NCBI GenBank assembly: GCA_030562195.1
Contig: JAUJPP010000007.1
Span: 3,038,001-3,102,000, forward strand
Source of the DNA: Nipponacmea schrenckii
Lineage: Eukaryota; Mollusca; Gastropoda; Lottiidae
Length of the DNA stretch: 64,000 nucleotides
Reading direction: 5' to 3'
Shown here: positions 30,270 to 42,460 of the stretch, in pieces
How the letters are laid out: every line of letters begins with the position of its first letter
How positions within the stretch are numbered: position 1 is the first letter of the stretch
Notes under the pieces: generated by a model
Told to the model about the DNA's origin: nothing
The model's input: the letters and a program-made list of their open reading frames with translations, nothing else
Databases searched by the model: none
Program-made: the position numbers and the translations under genes

Positions 30270-30960
30270 ATGTCGCCCCCCCCCCCACTTTTACTGAACT
30301 CGTCGATAAAACTCGGAATCGGTCGGTAAAAAGGGGTCATGGATGGAACCGTCGGTAAAATTAACATAAAAAGTCAAAACCTTGTGTTGGTTGTGATCGG
30401 TCGATAAAAGACGACAAGGTGGGATCGTTGGTAAAACCAATTAACCTAAAAAGTAAAAACCTTGTGTGTGTTGGTTATGATGTTAGCAGTAAACTGTCAA
30501 CATTAAAAGTATTTTTTTTACTGAAACTACCGGAATCGGCCCGTATTAGTTGGTAATGACTGGAGTCTTCGGTAAAACCGATTGGTTAACCGATACCCTT
30601 GTTATCGGTAAGCTGTTCGTTATTTGAATTTGTCGGTAAAACGCGGAATTGGCCGATTGAAGAAGGTCATAGATGGATCCGTCGGTAAAACCGATTTGTT
30701 AACCGAAAGAGTGAAAACCTTGTTTCTGTTAAGATGTTATCGGTAAACCGTTCGTCTACATTAAAGTGATTTTTACTAAACTTGTCGGTAAAACGCGCAA
30801 TCGGTCGATAATAGACGGTCATCGATGGGGAATGGAGCCTTCAGTAAAACCAATTGGTTGACCGAAAAAGTGGAAACCTTGTGTCAGTTATGATGTTATC
30901 GGAAAACTGTTCGTCTACATCAAAAGTGATTTTTACTGAACTTGTCGGTAAAACGTAGAA
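30270..30960 (+). repeat. GTCGGTAAAAC repeat block R3, copy 1
   Basis: This is an array of imperfect units with CGTCGGTAAAACCGATT, GAATCGGTCGATAATAGACGG and AAAACCTTGTGTCAGTTATG. It starts after a C run at 30278-30290. The block recurs almost entire at 50804-51640. It is non-coding, and no terminal structure was found at this copy. Confidence 0.75.
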
Positions 30961-31470
30961 TAGGTCGAAAAAGGCTATATAAAACATATGGTTTTCCGAT
31001 GAAAATTGATAATTTTGACCGGTGGGAACGACTTGCAAAATCGCGTCAGATGTATTCTCCCGGTTTCCTTGTTTGTAAAATTTTTTCGGGGGAGAACCCC
31101 CGAAACCCCAGCCATGTCTGTAAAATGCAGAATAGGTCGAAAAAGGACATACAAAACATATGGTTTTCCGATGAAAATTGATAATTTGGACCAGTGGAAA
31201 AGACTTCAAAAATCGCTTCAGATGTATTCTCCCGGTTTCCTAGTTTGTAAAATTTTCCGGGGGAGAACCCCCGAACCCCCCGCCATGTCTGTAAAATGCA
31301 GAATAGGTCGAAAAAGGACATAGAAAACATATGGTTTTCCGATGAAAATTGATAATTTGGACCAGTGGAAAATACTTCAAAAATCGCTTCAGGTGTATTC
31401 TCCGGGTTTCCTAGTTTGTAAAATTTTCCGGGGAAGGACCCCCAAACCCCCCGCCACTGCAAGGGCCAAT
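30961..31470 (+). repeat. 171-bp tandem repeat, three units
   Basis: Units start at 30961, 31133 and 31304. They share TAGGTCGAAAAAGG, CATATGGTTTTCCGATGAAA, GTATTCTCCCGGTTTCCTAG and GGGGGAGAACCCCCGAA. Because 171 is divisible by three, long repetitive ORFs appear on both strands; they are by-products and not genes. Confidence 0.8.
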
Positions 31471-31799
31471 CACGAAGGCCTTTGGCCTGCAGGACTTGCC
31501 TTGGAAAAATCACCTTTCAGTCCCCCCTCTCGGGTAGCCTACATCCCTGATTGATATGGTTTTCAAAGGCTTAGGATTTGCTATAACGATGGATTTCGTT
31601 TGTGTATAATGTGTATACTTAATAGTACGAGTAAGTTACTTTTGCCCCGGAAGAACACGTGTTCGTCGGTAAAACTTAGACGTTACACCCCCAAGTCAAA
31701 ATGGTCACGCTACGCCCCTGATTATTATGTACAATTTAACATTTTAATTGACATTTCTGAAGTGTATGTATAAAGTTGAGTATGAATTAAATACCGGTA

Positions 31800-32260
31800 C
31801 CCGAAAATTGTCCATTTTCAGCTACTTTTTAATCTAGATTTGGAAGTTGATGTCTGAAATTGCATTTTGACTTTTCTCCAGGGGCAATTTTGACCTAAAA
31901 TTTGGTTGAAACCAAACAGTAATTTTTGGGGCCGTTTTGACTATTTTTTAGGGCCCATTTTGACTATTTTTTAGGGGCCATTTTGACTTGAGGCCATTTT
32001 GGTTTGGGACCATTTTGACCATATCCCGCAGTCACAGTCAAGAGGATGTTGACAAAATGTAGTGATTTACTTTCATTTTGTTTAGTTCAAAATTTTCATG
32101 GTCATGCTATATTGAATTTTGTACAGAAACCAAGTATTGGCCAGGCTCTCAGGTGACCTACAGTAAAGTTTTTATCGAGATTTCTGGAAAAAGTTTTGGA
32201 AGGTTGAATTTCGTGATTTAACATTAAAACAGATGACGAATGAATTGGTGGACCGATAAA
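31800..32260 (+). repeat. Short tandem TTTTGACTATTTTT units followed by R2 copy
   Basis: Positions 31920-32025 hold units around GGGCCATTTTGACTATTTTTTA. Positions 32040-32250 are an R2 copy (CATGGTCATGCTATATTGAA, GGTTGAATTTCGTGATTTAA). No coding capacity was seen from 31480 to 32410. Confidence 0.5.
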
Positions 32261-32410
32261 ATAAAGACCTTCCCTACAGGAGCAATACAGATAAATATGT
32301 TATAGATCTAATACAAAAAATGACTATATACATACCAAAAATATATAGTTAAAAAGGAATAAGGAATATTTAAGAGTGCAGGCTATAAGTCGATGTTTTC
32401 TTAAATATAC

Positions 32411-32592
32411 TTGTCTTCCAGATATAGTTAGTTTTATCAGCGCGTCTTCACTGGTCTCTTCACATTCTTTTCTTAAAGTATCCGATGGGTTATCTCGAGA
32501 TAAGGTAGTTTCTGTGTATTTTGTTAAAGTTCGTTTTTCATTAGTACAATCACCCAGGGGAAGGTCATCAAGTGAAGCTAATGGTGCATTTT
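32411..32592 (-). CDS. Candidate host exon, minus strand, unidentified
   Basis: The open stretch runs from a TTTAATTTTAG acceptor to a CAA|GTATAT donor, 182 nt (two leading bases plus 60 codons, ending in phase 0). It encodes a hydrophilic, acidic segment including LASLDDLPLGDCTNEKRT and RKECEETSEDALIKLT. It matches no repeat in the window. No family is recognised, and neighbouring exons were not found. It may belong to a gene lying mostly in other introns. Confidence 0.4.
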
Positions 32593-32745
32593 CTAAAATT
32601 AAACAACAGATCATTCAGAAAATTCCGTTTCACTTTTTATGTTTTAAATGTCTTAGATATGAAGAAGGCACACCCACTCATTACTCGTTATAGACGCTTT
32701 GTTATTATATGACATACAAAACGAAGTGTAGTGGGTTTAAATCTT

Positions 32746-33028
32746 TAGGCCCGGTCACACTGCCAGAACTTTCCTGGAGTGTTCCTGGAGCAGTGAAAAT
32801 AAATCATCACCGCTCGTTACCGTTCACCACCGTCTGAGTATCAACATGTCCCTAGAGCAACGTTTGCTTTTACAATCCCAGATTCTCGTCATCAATCTTC
32901 AACGCAGGAGAGTTACTAAAGTGTTATTCGTCATAGAGGTGTATTATTACCTCTATGGTTATTCGTACGCAAGGGAGATAACCACGCATTGGAGTCAGTG
33001 TCGTAGAGAGATTCTGGACAATTATTGA
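32746..33028 (+). repeat. Possible Harbinger-like 5' remnant with short ORF
   Basis: GGCCCGGTCACACTGCC at 32749 resembles PIF/Harbinger-type termini and follows TTA. A 60-residue frame (32846-33028, MSLEQRLLLQSQILV) starts inside and runs into the MITE at 32995. The segment just before the MITE (CCTCTATGGTTATTCGTA to CACGCATTGG) recurs at 60035-60080. The evidence is weak. Confidence 0.3.
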
Positions 33029-33141
33029 ACTTGCCGCCTCTCACACACGTCGTTGAGAGTAACAAAATGGCGGTTCTCATCACGTGACCGGAGGGCAAGC
33101 TCAATAGCTGTTGTCCAGATTCTCTCTACATACGACACTGA
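32995..33141. mobile_element. 147-bp MITE with TTGGAG duplication
   Basis: Inverted ends begin TCAGTGTCGTA and continue GAGAGATTCTGGACAA on the left, mirrored on the right with four extra bases. The flanks are TTGGAG at 32989-32994 and 33142-33147. The related stretch at 60060-60085 (CACGCATTGGCGTATA) lacks the insert. Confidence 0.75.
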
Positions 33142-33159
33142 TTGGAGTATGTCTCGTCA

Positions 33160-33430
33160 TTAACCTGCCTTGGCAAACCATACGTCACTACTAACTATAT
33201 TCGATCAGTGTTATCGTAACATTTGGACTAGTTCGAAATGGCAGGCTCCATTGAATCATTGTTTTCATTAATAAACGATTCCCCGAGTTTTCGCCACCAT
33301 GTTTCGTGGGTAGCAAATTCGACCTTGATCTTAGTCATAGCTATATAACTCTATGATCTTAGTCAAACGTCATTGTAATGTATGGTCAGCAAGTCACCCG
33401 TCACCCTATTATTTATTTAACTCTGTTTCT
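33160..33430 (+). repeat. Dispersed repeat R1, second copy
   Basis: This copy aligns with 3620-3860 over CCATACGTCACTACTA, TTTTCATTAATAAACGATT and CTTAGTCAAACGTCATTG. It contains a small internal duplication of CTATATAACTCTATGATCTTAG-like sequence. A T element begins just after it. Confidence 0.55.
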
Positions 33431-33442
33431 ATTATTTTTATT

Positions 33443-34990
33443 TTTATACGCCCACATGAAAATGTGGACGTATATTGTCATCACCCCTGTCCGTCCGTCG
33501 GTCCGTCCGTCCGTCCGTTCGTCCGTCCGTCCGTCCGTCCGTCCGTCAACAATTACTTGTGTACGCGATACAGGCCAGAGTTTTTATCCGATTTGAATGA
33601 AACTTGGTATGTGCATTCATCTTGTTAATATCTCGGACAAGTTCGAAAATGGCACGATTCCAGATGTCGGTTTATGAGTTATTGCACTTGATTAAATGAA
33701 AAAATGTTAAAATTTACTTGTGTACGCAATAGAAGCTGTAGTTTTTATCCGATTTGAATGAAACTTGGTATGTGTATTCATCTTGAAAATATCTCGGACA
33801 AGTTCGAAAATGGCACGATCCCAGATGTCGGTTTATGAGTTATGGCCCTTGAATAAATCAAAAGACGTTAAAATTTACTTGTGTACGCAAAAGAAGCTGT
33901 AGTTTTTACCCGATTTGAATGAAACTTGGTATGTGTATTCATCTTTATAATATCTCGGACAAGTTCGAAAATGGCACGATTCCAGATGTCAGTTTATGAG
34001 TTATGGCCCTTGATTAGATGTGAAAACGTTAAAATTTACTAGTGTACGCAATAGAAGCTGTAGTTTTCATCCGATTTGAATGAAACTTGGCATGTGTATT
34101 CATCTTGATAATATCTCGGACAAGTTCGAAAATGGCACGATTCCAGATGTCGGTTTATGAGTTATGGCCCTTGATTAAATGAAAAAACGTTAAAATTCAC
34201 TTGTGTACGCAATAGAAGCTGTAGTTTCCATCCGATTTGAATGACACTTGGTATGTGTATTCATCTTGGTAATATCTCTGACAAGTTCGAAAAATGGCAC
34301 GATTCCAGATGTCGGTTTATGAGTAATGGCCCTTGATTAAATGAAAAAACATTAATGTACACAATAGAAGCTATAGTTTGCATCCGATTTTAATGAAACT
34401 TGGAATGTTTATTTATCTTGATAATATTTCAGACAAGTTTGAAAATGGCACGATTCCAGATGTCGGTTTATGAGTTATGGCCCTTGATTAAATGAAAAAA
34501 TGTTAAAATGTACGTGTGTATGCAATAGAAGCTATAGTTTTCATCCGATATGAATGAAACTTGGTATGTGTATTCATCTTGATAATATTTCGCCAGATGT
34601 CTGTTTATGAGTTATGGCCCTTGATTAAATGAATTAACGTTAAAATTTACTTGTGTACGCAATAGAAGCTGTAGTTTTTATCCAATTTGAATGAAACTTG
34701 GTATGTGTATTCATCTTGATAATATCTCGCAAGATGTCTGTTCATGAGTTATTGCCCTTGATTAAATGAGAAAGTGTTAAAATTTACTTTTGTACGCAAT
34801 AGAAGCTGTAGTTTTTATCCGATTTGAATGAAACTTGGTATGTGTATTCATCTTAACAACATCTCAGACAAGTTCAAAAATGGTGCGATTCCAGATGTCG
34901 GTTTATGAGTTGTGCCCTTGATTAAATGAAAGAACATGGAATATGTTTGCTGAAGTGGGCGCATGTTACCTTGCCTGGCAAGCTATCTTT
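33443..34990 (+). repeat. T element, full-length copy with (CCGT)n 5' end
   Basis: The 5' hairpin is TATACGCCCACATGAAAATG-TGGACGTATA. A CCGT microsatellite follows at 33489-33547. About nine units of about 150 bp come next (GATTTGAATGAAACTTGGTA, TCGGACAAGTTCGAAAATGG, CAGATGTCGGTTTATGAGTT). The 3' end is GGGCGCATGTTACC-TTGCCTGGCAAGCTATC. It belongs to a subfamily distinct from that at 15083. Non-coding. Confidence 0.8.
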
Positions 34991-35815
34991 AAATTATGTT
35001 AAAAATAATATTAAATATCTTATATACAGTGTACATATTTCTAATACGAAACGAAGACAGGTTCCTTGCGCACAATGCATTATTATGGCGTTTGACTAAG
35101 GTCAAGGTCGAGTTTGTTTCCAACGAAACCTGGCAGAGAAAATTTAGGAAATCAGAAACAAGTTTTCTATCGAAAATCTGAGCGAAAACAAGAAAATAGC
35201 AACAAGATAACATTTTTATTTGTACCAAAATCAGAATCGATATCGATAAATAACCTTCTTACGAATCTGTCCCAGTTGGTATGCCAGATTCAATTTATGC
35301 CAGATAAATTTTAAAAAAAATATGGTAGGCCTAATATACTGTGCATAACCTACCTGATAAGGAATGCTTACACTTTTCTATCTTGAAAGGTCTAAAAGTT
35401 TTTTTAAAGACAACACCGAATCCGTAAAATACAGAAAGGACACAATTAAAATCAAATGAAGCAGCTTACCTGTCGCCATTTTGATTAACCTCATAAACAA
35501 CGTCTACAGAAAGTTAGAATTTAGATTGCACACGCGTACAATAACTCGAAGATCTGTCAACTGATTGGAGTGAAAGACTGAATATTGTGTGATGTTGATT
35601 CCTAAATTTTATCATGATCAGTCGTTATCAAATCATTATAATTAAATATAGTGGTTAAACATAATGTATAAAGACAAACACAAATTAGTTTTCTCTTTCA
35701 TAGTTGATTGCTTGTATTGATTTCTCCGAAGATATAACATTAACGTTCCACATAACAAACCTTGTTTAAATAAAATGGTTATCAATGGACTTCTGTAGTC
35801 TACTCCTTGTTCTAT

Positions 35816-36060
35816 AAGGATAATAGCCGTTAGAAGGAACATAAAATTTTAATTTCTCTTAAACTTTACTAATAACAGTATATATCCATCAGGGGACTTA
35901 CCTGGTGTCATAGCTATACAGCAAAATACCTCTATAAACAAATAAATTCACAAAATCTGGAAGCTAATTATAAAACGCTTAATACATCCATTAAGCAATT
36001 TTCAAATTGTCATTATAAAGGGAAGTAACTCTAACATGTTGTTTTCCCGCGTCCTTGACC
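35816..36060 (-). repeat. Fragment of the PLE2 upstream region
   Basis: It is a diverged copy of 45550-45800 in inverted orientation. Shared blocks are AACAGTATATATCCATCAG, CATAAAATTTTAA, GGGAAGTAACTCTAACATG and CGCGTCCTTGACC. That region is the leader of the PLE2 ORF, so this is a solo PLE leader or pseudo-LTR remnant. Confidence 0.6.
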
Positions 36061-36899
36061 TCTACTCTTGAATTAACCTTAACATACTGAAAATTTAAAT
36101 TTATGTCATATAGGCCTAGGCTATCTCACCGTTATTCTAGTCTGTGATATATCAATTATCTCATACGTCACTTGAGCGATATGAGGACCAGTGTTTATGA
36201 AATACAATTCTGCGGAAATATGAATTCCACTTTTAATAGTAAATTTGAAAATGCAGTCGCCGACAAAATCTCAACTAACAAGTAAAAAAAAAACATGACA
36301 CGCTTACTTTTATTCTCGTTTAAACTCGCCACAGTGGGATAGCTAAATATTTTCAATCAAAAGACATACGATTATTTATTTGTTGTTTCGTTTTTTCATA
36401 CGTAATAAAACATTCTAACTTTTTATTGCAGGCAGCGTGACAAAAACGTGCTTTTCAATTAGCGAAAATCAAGTCTTAAATGTCTTGTCGCGTGTGTCGT
36501 AGAAACCATGACACCGTTATTTTCTATAAAATGGAATCTTGTCATACCAACGCGTCAAGTCCTGATAAGTAGAGGACGACATGCCCCAAAGACTCTAACT
36601 CTTTCTGTTCACAAATGAAAAGAAAATATTATGTGCATCAAAAATCAACCGCAAATGTAATACCCATAATAAATATGACAATCATTGACCATAAATGTTA
36701 TAACCAACCCCAGAAGAAATGAACTTGTAATAACCAAAACCCGCCTGTGTGAAAATTAATTAGAAAAATCCTGGTGTTCATATATGTAAATACAAGAAAA
36801 CCTTCAGGTTAAACAGTTCTTACCTACATATGTTAAGTTTATTTAAAAAAAAAAAGATAATTGGAATAGTATTTTTAAAGCTAAGAATAAAATTAAACC

Positions 36900-37300
36900 A
36901 AAAAAAAAGAAAAAAAAACAGAAAAAAAAAACAGAATAGAACTGTGAACAGTACTGAGAGTGGGGCCACTTGATACAAGGCCACGTGCTATAGCCTTTTG
37001 AATTTTTAAACACTCAAAAAAAACTTTTTACAACCATTATAGGCATATGTATGGACAGCTTAGGTCAAGTACATTTTACTTGAAAATTATTAAGGTAATT
37101 GAAGATCAAGGTCACTTGATATAGCCTTTTGAATTTTTAAAAAAAAACTAAAACGGGTACAAAAAAATTGTTGTCGACCATTAAAGGCCTATGTGTGTCA
37201 AGAACATTCTACTTGTAAAAATTCAGGGTCATTGAAGGTCAGGGTCATTCGATATAGCCTTTTTATTTTTAAAAAAAATCAATCGGGCTTAAAAAAAAAA
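36900..37300 (+). repeat. A-rich stretch and diverged tandem units of about 110 bp
   Basis: After an A-rich tract (36899-36937), three units recur near 36965, 37110 and 37235. They share GGTCACTTGATATAGCC, TTTTGAATTTTTAAA and CATTATAGGCATATGT-like text. Nothing coding was seen in 36060-38070. Confidence 0.5.
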
Positions 37301-38078
37301 ATTAAATGAAAATTCTGTTCCCAATTTTAGATCAAGTAACAAGGTTTCAAAAAACACCAAAATCGTACAAATCGGAGAAAAATTAGCGGACTTATAAAAT
37401 TTTGCTAAATGTCACCGTTCTGTGATAACACAAAAAGTTTCACTTCCGGTTAGAATTATTTCCTCTTATTGGGTTCTAATTATGCCTGATAGTTTATATG
37501 TATAGCTTTTGTACTCATTTCTTACATACACCGGAGGTTGGGTCAACCAACGTGGTTCTGAAAAACCGGAAGTTCTCACGCAAAAACCGGAAGTGGTGGA
37601 AAAATTTGTATGATGTCTTTTTATTTCTATAGGCGACTTCTCTATATTCTGTAATTTTCAAAGCGATCGGATAATTAGCAACAAAGTTATGCAATTATTA
37701 TTATGCAATTTCTCATTTCCGATGCATAAAAATTTTAGTTATAAATATTCATTTTCTATTCCAGTACGTATCTTTTCGCATTTTTCAAACCAAATTTCAA
37801 TACATTTTCGAGTTGAGCTAGGGAGCTTCCCGAAAAAAAAAAGCCTTATGAAGACAAAGAGCGGCAAATTTCTAATTTTCCACTCAATTAAAAATTGGAT
37901 TCATGAAAAATCTACAAACTCTATTTAAACCAGTATTGATAGTCAAGAGGGTATTAAAAAGACATTAGCGAAAGAATCATCACCATCTACATCTCAGACA
38001 GAATATCCGATGGTGTAATCAGGACAATATATGATATAAAAATATTTTTTTACTAACCCCAACATTTAAAATTGACAG

Positions 38079-38343
38079 AAAAGGTGGTATACATATGATT
38101 TAACACCAGGTATGATTAATCTGATGAATGAATATGATAAAGAAGATTATAGTCATGACGATTTAAATTCTTTTATTCTTACAGCTACTAGAACAGCAGA
38201 CCGAAACTTAACGATTGAGAAAACTGTATTCGTTACCCCCTGGGAAATACGACAGGCAGCCTACGACTTCACATGTGACGAAAACAAGGCGGCAGCCGAA
38301 TTAGGAAAAGTCGACGTTTTGATATTGTTTGGTTCATTTAAAT
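38079..38343 (+). CDS. Candidate host exon, unidentified conserved-looking segment
   Basis: The stretch is 88 open codons plus one base. It lies between an ATTGACAG acceptor and a canonical T|GTGAGT donor (phase 0 in, phase 1 out). It encodes RWYTYDLTPGMINLMNEYDK, DDLNSFILTATRTADRNLT, EKTVFVTPWEIRQAAYDFTC and DENKAAAELGK. The composition and the strong splice sites look like a genuine coding exon. It matches no repeat here, and I do not recognise the family. Neighbouring exons are probably hidden by the gap at 40075 or lie outside the window. Confidence 0.55.
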
Positions 38344-39557
38344 GTGAGTTCTCGTTGTGCATAGGGATTAAATACCAGATTTGTGTGATTTGAAAGTAAT
38401 TATAAATTTCCTGCAATGATAAGAAATACATTATACAGAAAATCAGAACTCGAAGAATCTGATGGACGGTGATGAAGCCTAACTTTTGATAAGTATTTCT
38501 GGTATAGTAGGCCTTATAGTTTGGAAGTCTTAGGTGGGATCCTCCGTGAGGCGAGTCCGCCTGTTTATATAATGCCAATAAACGGTAATTGTTAATGTGC
38601 ACATTCATATTTGATTATTTAAACACTTCAACTATCCTATGAATATTTTTTTTTTAAATATAGGCATATGCTCTATAATTCATAAAACACTCTGATATTA
38701 CCAACAGTTGTGTGTTTAATATGTAATGAGGTGTTACCGTTTTAGCTTATAAAATGTGTTACCGTATATTTTGACATGTGACCGTTTTTACTGGTATTCA
38801 TGATAATTGGTCATGCAATCAAACATTAGCGTTTTAAAGCGTATTAGAGATTAATGGATAGCCCATGCTGTAGCAGAGCCTGGATTTGATCAAACATAAT
38901 ATCAAGGGATTAAATTTCATCAAGGGGTCTAATTAAAACAAGCGGGGTATCATTATAGTTATATAGTTAGTTAATTAAGTATTTTATAGAAGCACGGTTA
39001 GGGCCAGATTCAAAATCACTAATGTCTTTTAATTATACCGGTACTAACTCGTCAAATATGACGAATCATAGTCACCTCTATATCGAATACAACAGTGTTG
39101 TACACATTTACATTCTATATGCAGTAAAAACAGATTGAGAAGAATTAATTTTGCAGCGACCTCGTAAACTTTTAATTAGCCTACGATGTAGAAGACAATA
39201 ACTCGGCAGCCGAAGGTGTTCAATATATTGTCGAAATTTAACTAAATATCTCAACATATTGTATTTCCAAACAAATTTTTAGCAAGTATGATATCAAGGT
39301 AACAAACACTTGCATCAAAAAAATGTGTTCCCCGTTCTACACAAAAATAATATCAGAAGTTTTAATGTTAAATTTCCTAAAAATTAGATGATTCATGAAC
39401 TCAAAGTAGAAAAGCACAGTTAACAAGTGTTTTCTGGTAAATCAGATTATAAAATGTTTACAATGATATGGTCAAGCACTCACAGTCCTACAAAGCAGAC
39501 TTGGACTGTTCATTGTTGAGAATTATCTACCAATAGGTCATATCAAATTGGAAATTA

Positions 39558-39663
39558 TAGAAAGTTGAAAGTAAATGCTTCAAACAATTAAGGCTGGATA
39601 TTCGACAAAGTAGAAAGTTGAAAGTAAATGCTTCAAACAATTAAGGCTGGATATTCGACAAAG
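39558..39663 (+). repeat. Exact 53-bp tandem duplication
   Basis: Two identical 53-bp units (39558-39610 and 39611-39663) begin TAGAAAGTTGAAAG and end TATTCGACAAAG. The rest of 38350-39885 holds no recognised feature. Confidence 0.9.
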
Positions 39664-39885
39664 TAAAAAACACCCCCATAATTTTTACGAAACAAACATG
39701 CAAATATTGATCAATATCTCAAAACAGAGTTGTTATTCCTTTCAATCCCTTTCACTCTCCGTCAACCAAATGCAGTCCCAAAACATCATGTTCCTATTTT
39801 GTGTTGACAACTTTGACCATTACCAAACGACTTCATCTAATGTTTGACATAAATTACTCAAATAAATTGGAAAACATTTTACAAA

Positions 39886-40074
39886 GATAGCTTGCCAGGC
39901 AACGTAACATACGCCCACTGGCAGCACTGAATTTGAATAATAAATTGAGCAATAACTGAAAAACATTCACTGAATATTGAAGTCAAGGGCAAAAACTAAA
40001 AAAACATTCATTAAAAAAAAATTCGACAAATTCAAACTTGACTATTGTCTTATCAATTCTAATGCTCACACCAT
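39886..40074 (-). repeat. T element, cut by assembly gap
   Basis: The copy begins GATAGCTTGCCAGGCAACG and ATACGCCCACTGGCAGCA (inverted 3' end). It runs into the gap within the tandem-unit region. The matching 5' hairpin is not visible after the gap, so the missing DNA probably includes it. Confidence 0.75.
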
Positions 40075-40574
40075 NNNNNNNNNNNNNNNNNNNNNNNNNN
40101 NNNNNNNNNNNNNNNNNNNNNNNNNNNNNNNNNNNNNNNNNNNNNNNNNNNNNNNNNNNNNNNNNNNNNNNNNNNNNNNNNNNNNNNNNNNNNNNNNNNN
40201 NNNNNNNNNNNNNNNNNNNNNNNNNNNNNNNNNNNNNNNNNNNNNNNNNNNNNNNNNNNNNNNNNNNNNNNNNNNNNNNNNNNNNNNNNNNNNNNNNNNN
40301 NNNNNNNNNNNNNNNNNNNNNNNNNNNNNNNNNNNNNNNNNNNNNNNNNNNNNNNNNNNNNNNNNNNNNNNNNNNNNNNNNNNNNNNNNNNNNNNNNNNN
40401 NNNNNNNNNNNNNNNNNNNNNNNNNNNNNNNNNNNNNNNNNNNNNNNNNNNNNNNNNNNNNNNNNNNNNNNNNNNNNNNNNNNNNNNNNNNNNNNNNNNN
40501 NNNNNNNNNNNNNNNNNNNNNNNNNNNNNNNNNNNNNNNNNNNNNNNNNNNNNNNNNNNNNNNNNNNNNNNNNN
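40075..40574. other. Assembly gap (500 N)
   Basis: There are exactly 500 unknown bases, possibly a fixed-size placeholder. Frames spanning the gap are meaningless. The flank at 40575-41775 is AT-rich and shows no gene, apart from a diverged partial copy near 41440-41710 of the inverted repeat element at 49109. Confidence 0.98.
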
Positions 40575-41775
40575 CCATTACTATAGCTATCCCTTAATTT
40601 TATTTTTAAAAAAAGATCTGTTTGTATGCGTTTCTGGTTAAAATCTAATTGATTATATTTTCTTTACTGTTTTACAAGGTTTTCATTCCTTGATGATTTA
40701 AACCTGGTATAATAAGTAACTTATTCACTTGTAAAATTGTATATAGGTTTTTCTGTTTTCATCCATAGAAAAGAGAAGATTGGAACCATGTATATAATTT
40801 TTTACAAGGCTTTTAATCTGAGTTATGATTATATATTTTATTCATGATTTTAGGATGTTTACAATTGAAATAGAAATATAAGGTTAAGATCCAAAATTTG
40901 TGCTTTTACAACCTTTCAAGAGGTAACAATGACCAAATATGGTGTACACAAGTATGCAAGTGGTCACCCATGATTGATGTTATTCTATGTTCAAATTCTT
41001 GTCTAAAGAGTGTAGAAAAAGTACAAACATAGATGGACACAAATCAATCTTATCGAAATAAGAATTTTATGAATTTTGTTTCGTTATTATTTTTCTTCGA
41101 CCTAGTGTAATCTTATTTATAAATACCAAAACCACGCACTGTTGATGTTCATATCACAGCACGTCATACAGTATCCATGTCTAAATATTGACTATGAATA
41201 GTTGGATACTGATTCAAACTTTTATAATTAAAAGTTCTTAATTGACTAGTCTGAAGCAAGTTTCATCTCGATCCAATTGAATCTCAATCTCAAACACATT
41301 GACATCTGTGAAATTATTCTAAACCGGGTTGTCAAAAGATTTTTATTACTTTTTTTCAAAGAACACAACGACAATTTAGTTAAAATATAACAATGTCCTG
41401 TCCAGAATATAAAATCCAATATATATTCAGTATATATTATATTTGGAAAGATGGATGTTTTTGTAGTTTAATCATACCATCATTATCCCCCTACAGCATT
41501 TATGTCACACCTGTGTTTTCGTCAAAAATATTTTTTCAAGATTTTCAATTGCTCAGTTGCCATCTCAAATTACGTGTGCATCAAAAGAAGTAGGCTCTAT
41601 CCTATGATAATATGTTTATATCCCCACAACCACTAAGGTATGGAAAATCCTGACCCTGCACCGCCCATATCTGTCAAATAGCTATCAGAGGCTGGGTATA
41701 GGGTCAGCTACTTTTTGACTTAGTTGATTCAATGTAAATTACCTGTGTCAGATTGGTCCTACTAAGCTAAAAGCT

Positions 41776-42280
41776 ATGGAAGGGAATAGCTGCCATAATA
41801 AGATGCATTGAAGAAGTGTCTAATTCCATTGTAATAAGTTAAATGACATGTGTAATAAAACAAGATACCTTAATATCAAAGGACATATGGCAGCTTTTGT
41901 TAAAGTAAACTATTTTAAAACAAATGTTTAACGGCGATCACTCTTGTTTTTGTAGAATATAATATTACTAAAAACTTTTTACATTAGATGTATGTCACAA
42001 ACCCCCCTCCATAACACATTGGTTATTAATTTGTTGCGCGCAGTTTCTCTTTTTACATTTCACTTTTGTCATATCTATTTTGTCGTATCTTTTACGTTCA
42101 TCAGATGACTATCACGTGACCTAAATTGAAATTGAAAATTTTATGCATAATAAATTGTTAACCCAAATAAAGAATTATTATCATTATCATGGAAATTGGT
42201 GGCGAAAATTCATTCACCGTCTGTCATGAAGAACAAGACTATAAATTCCCCTATGGGAGTATTTCTTAAAGTTGGTTCCC
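41776..42280 (+). repeat. Left arm of a large inverted repeat around PLE2
   Basis: The arm reads GGAAGGGAATAGCTGCCAT, ACATGTGTAATAAAACAAGATA, ACCCCCCTCCATAACACATTGG and CACGTGACCTAAAT. It is mirrored at 46290-46690. The right arm lacks about 120 bp near 42130-42260. The two arms are similar but clearly diverged. Confidence 0.75.
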
Positions 42281-42460
42281 CTTATTTTCATATATATAGA
42301 TATATATAGGTAAAGATAAAGTACAAGTACTTGCTTTACTCACGGTAAGATATATAAGTAACAAGGGTTGTCATCAATTCTTGGTAAAATGAAACACTTT
42401 TAGTTCATTTCTGAGAGAACAAGTTGTAATTTAATCCATATTCAATTTATATATATACAC

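Noticed and set aside
39977..40597. ORFs crossing the gap
   Set aside because: They consist of unknown bases read through as open codons.
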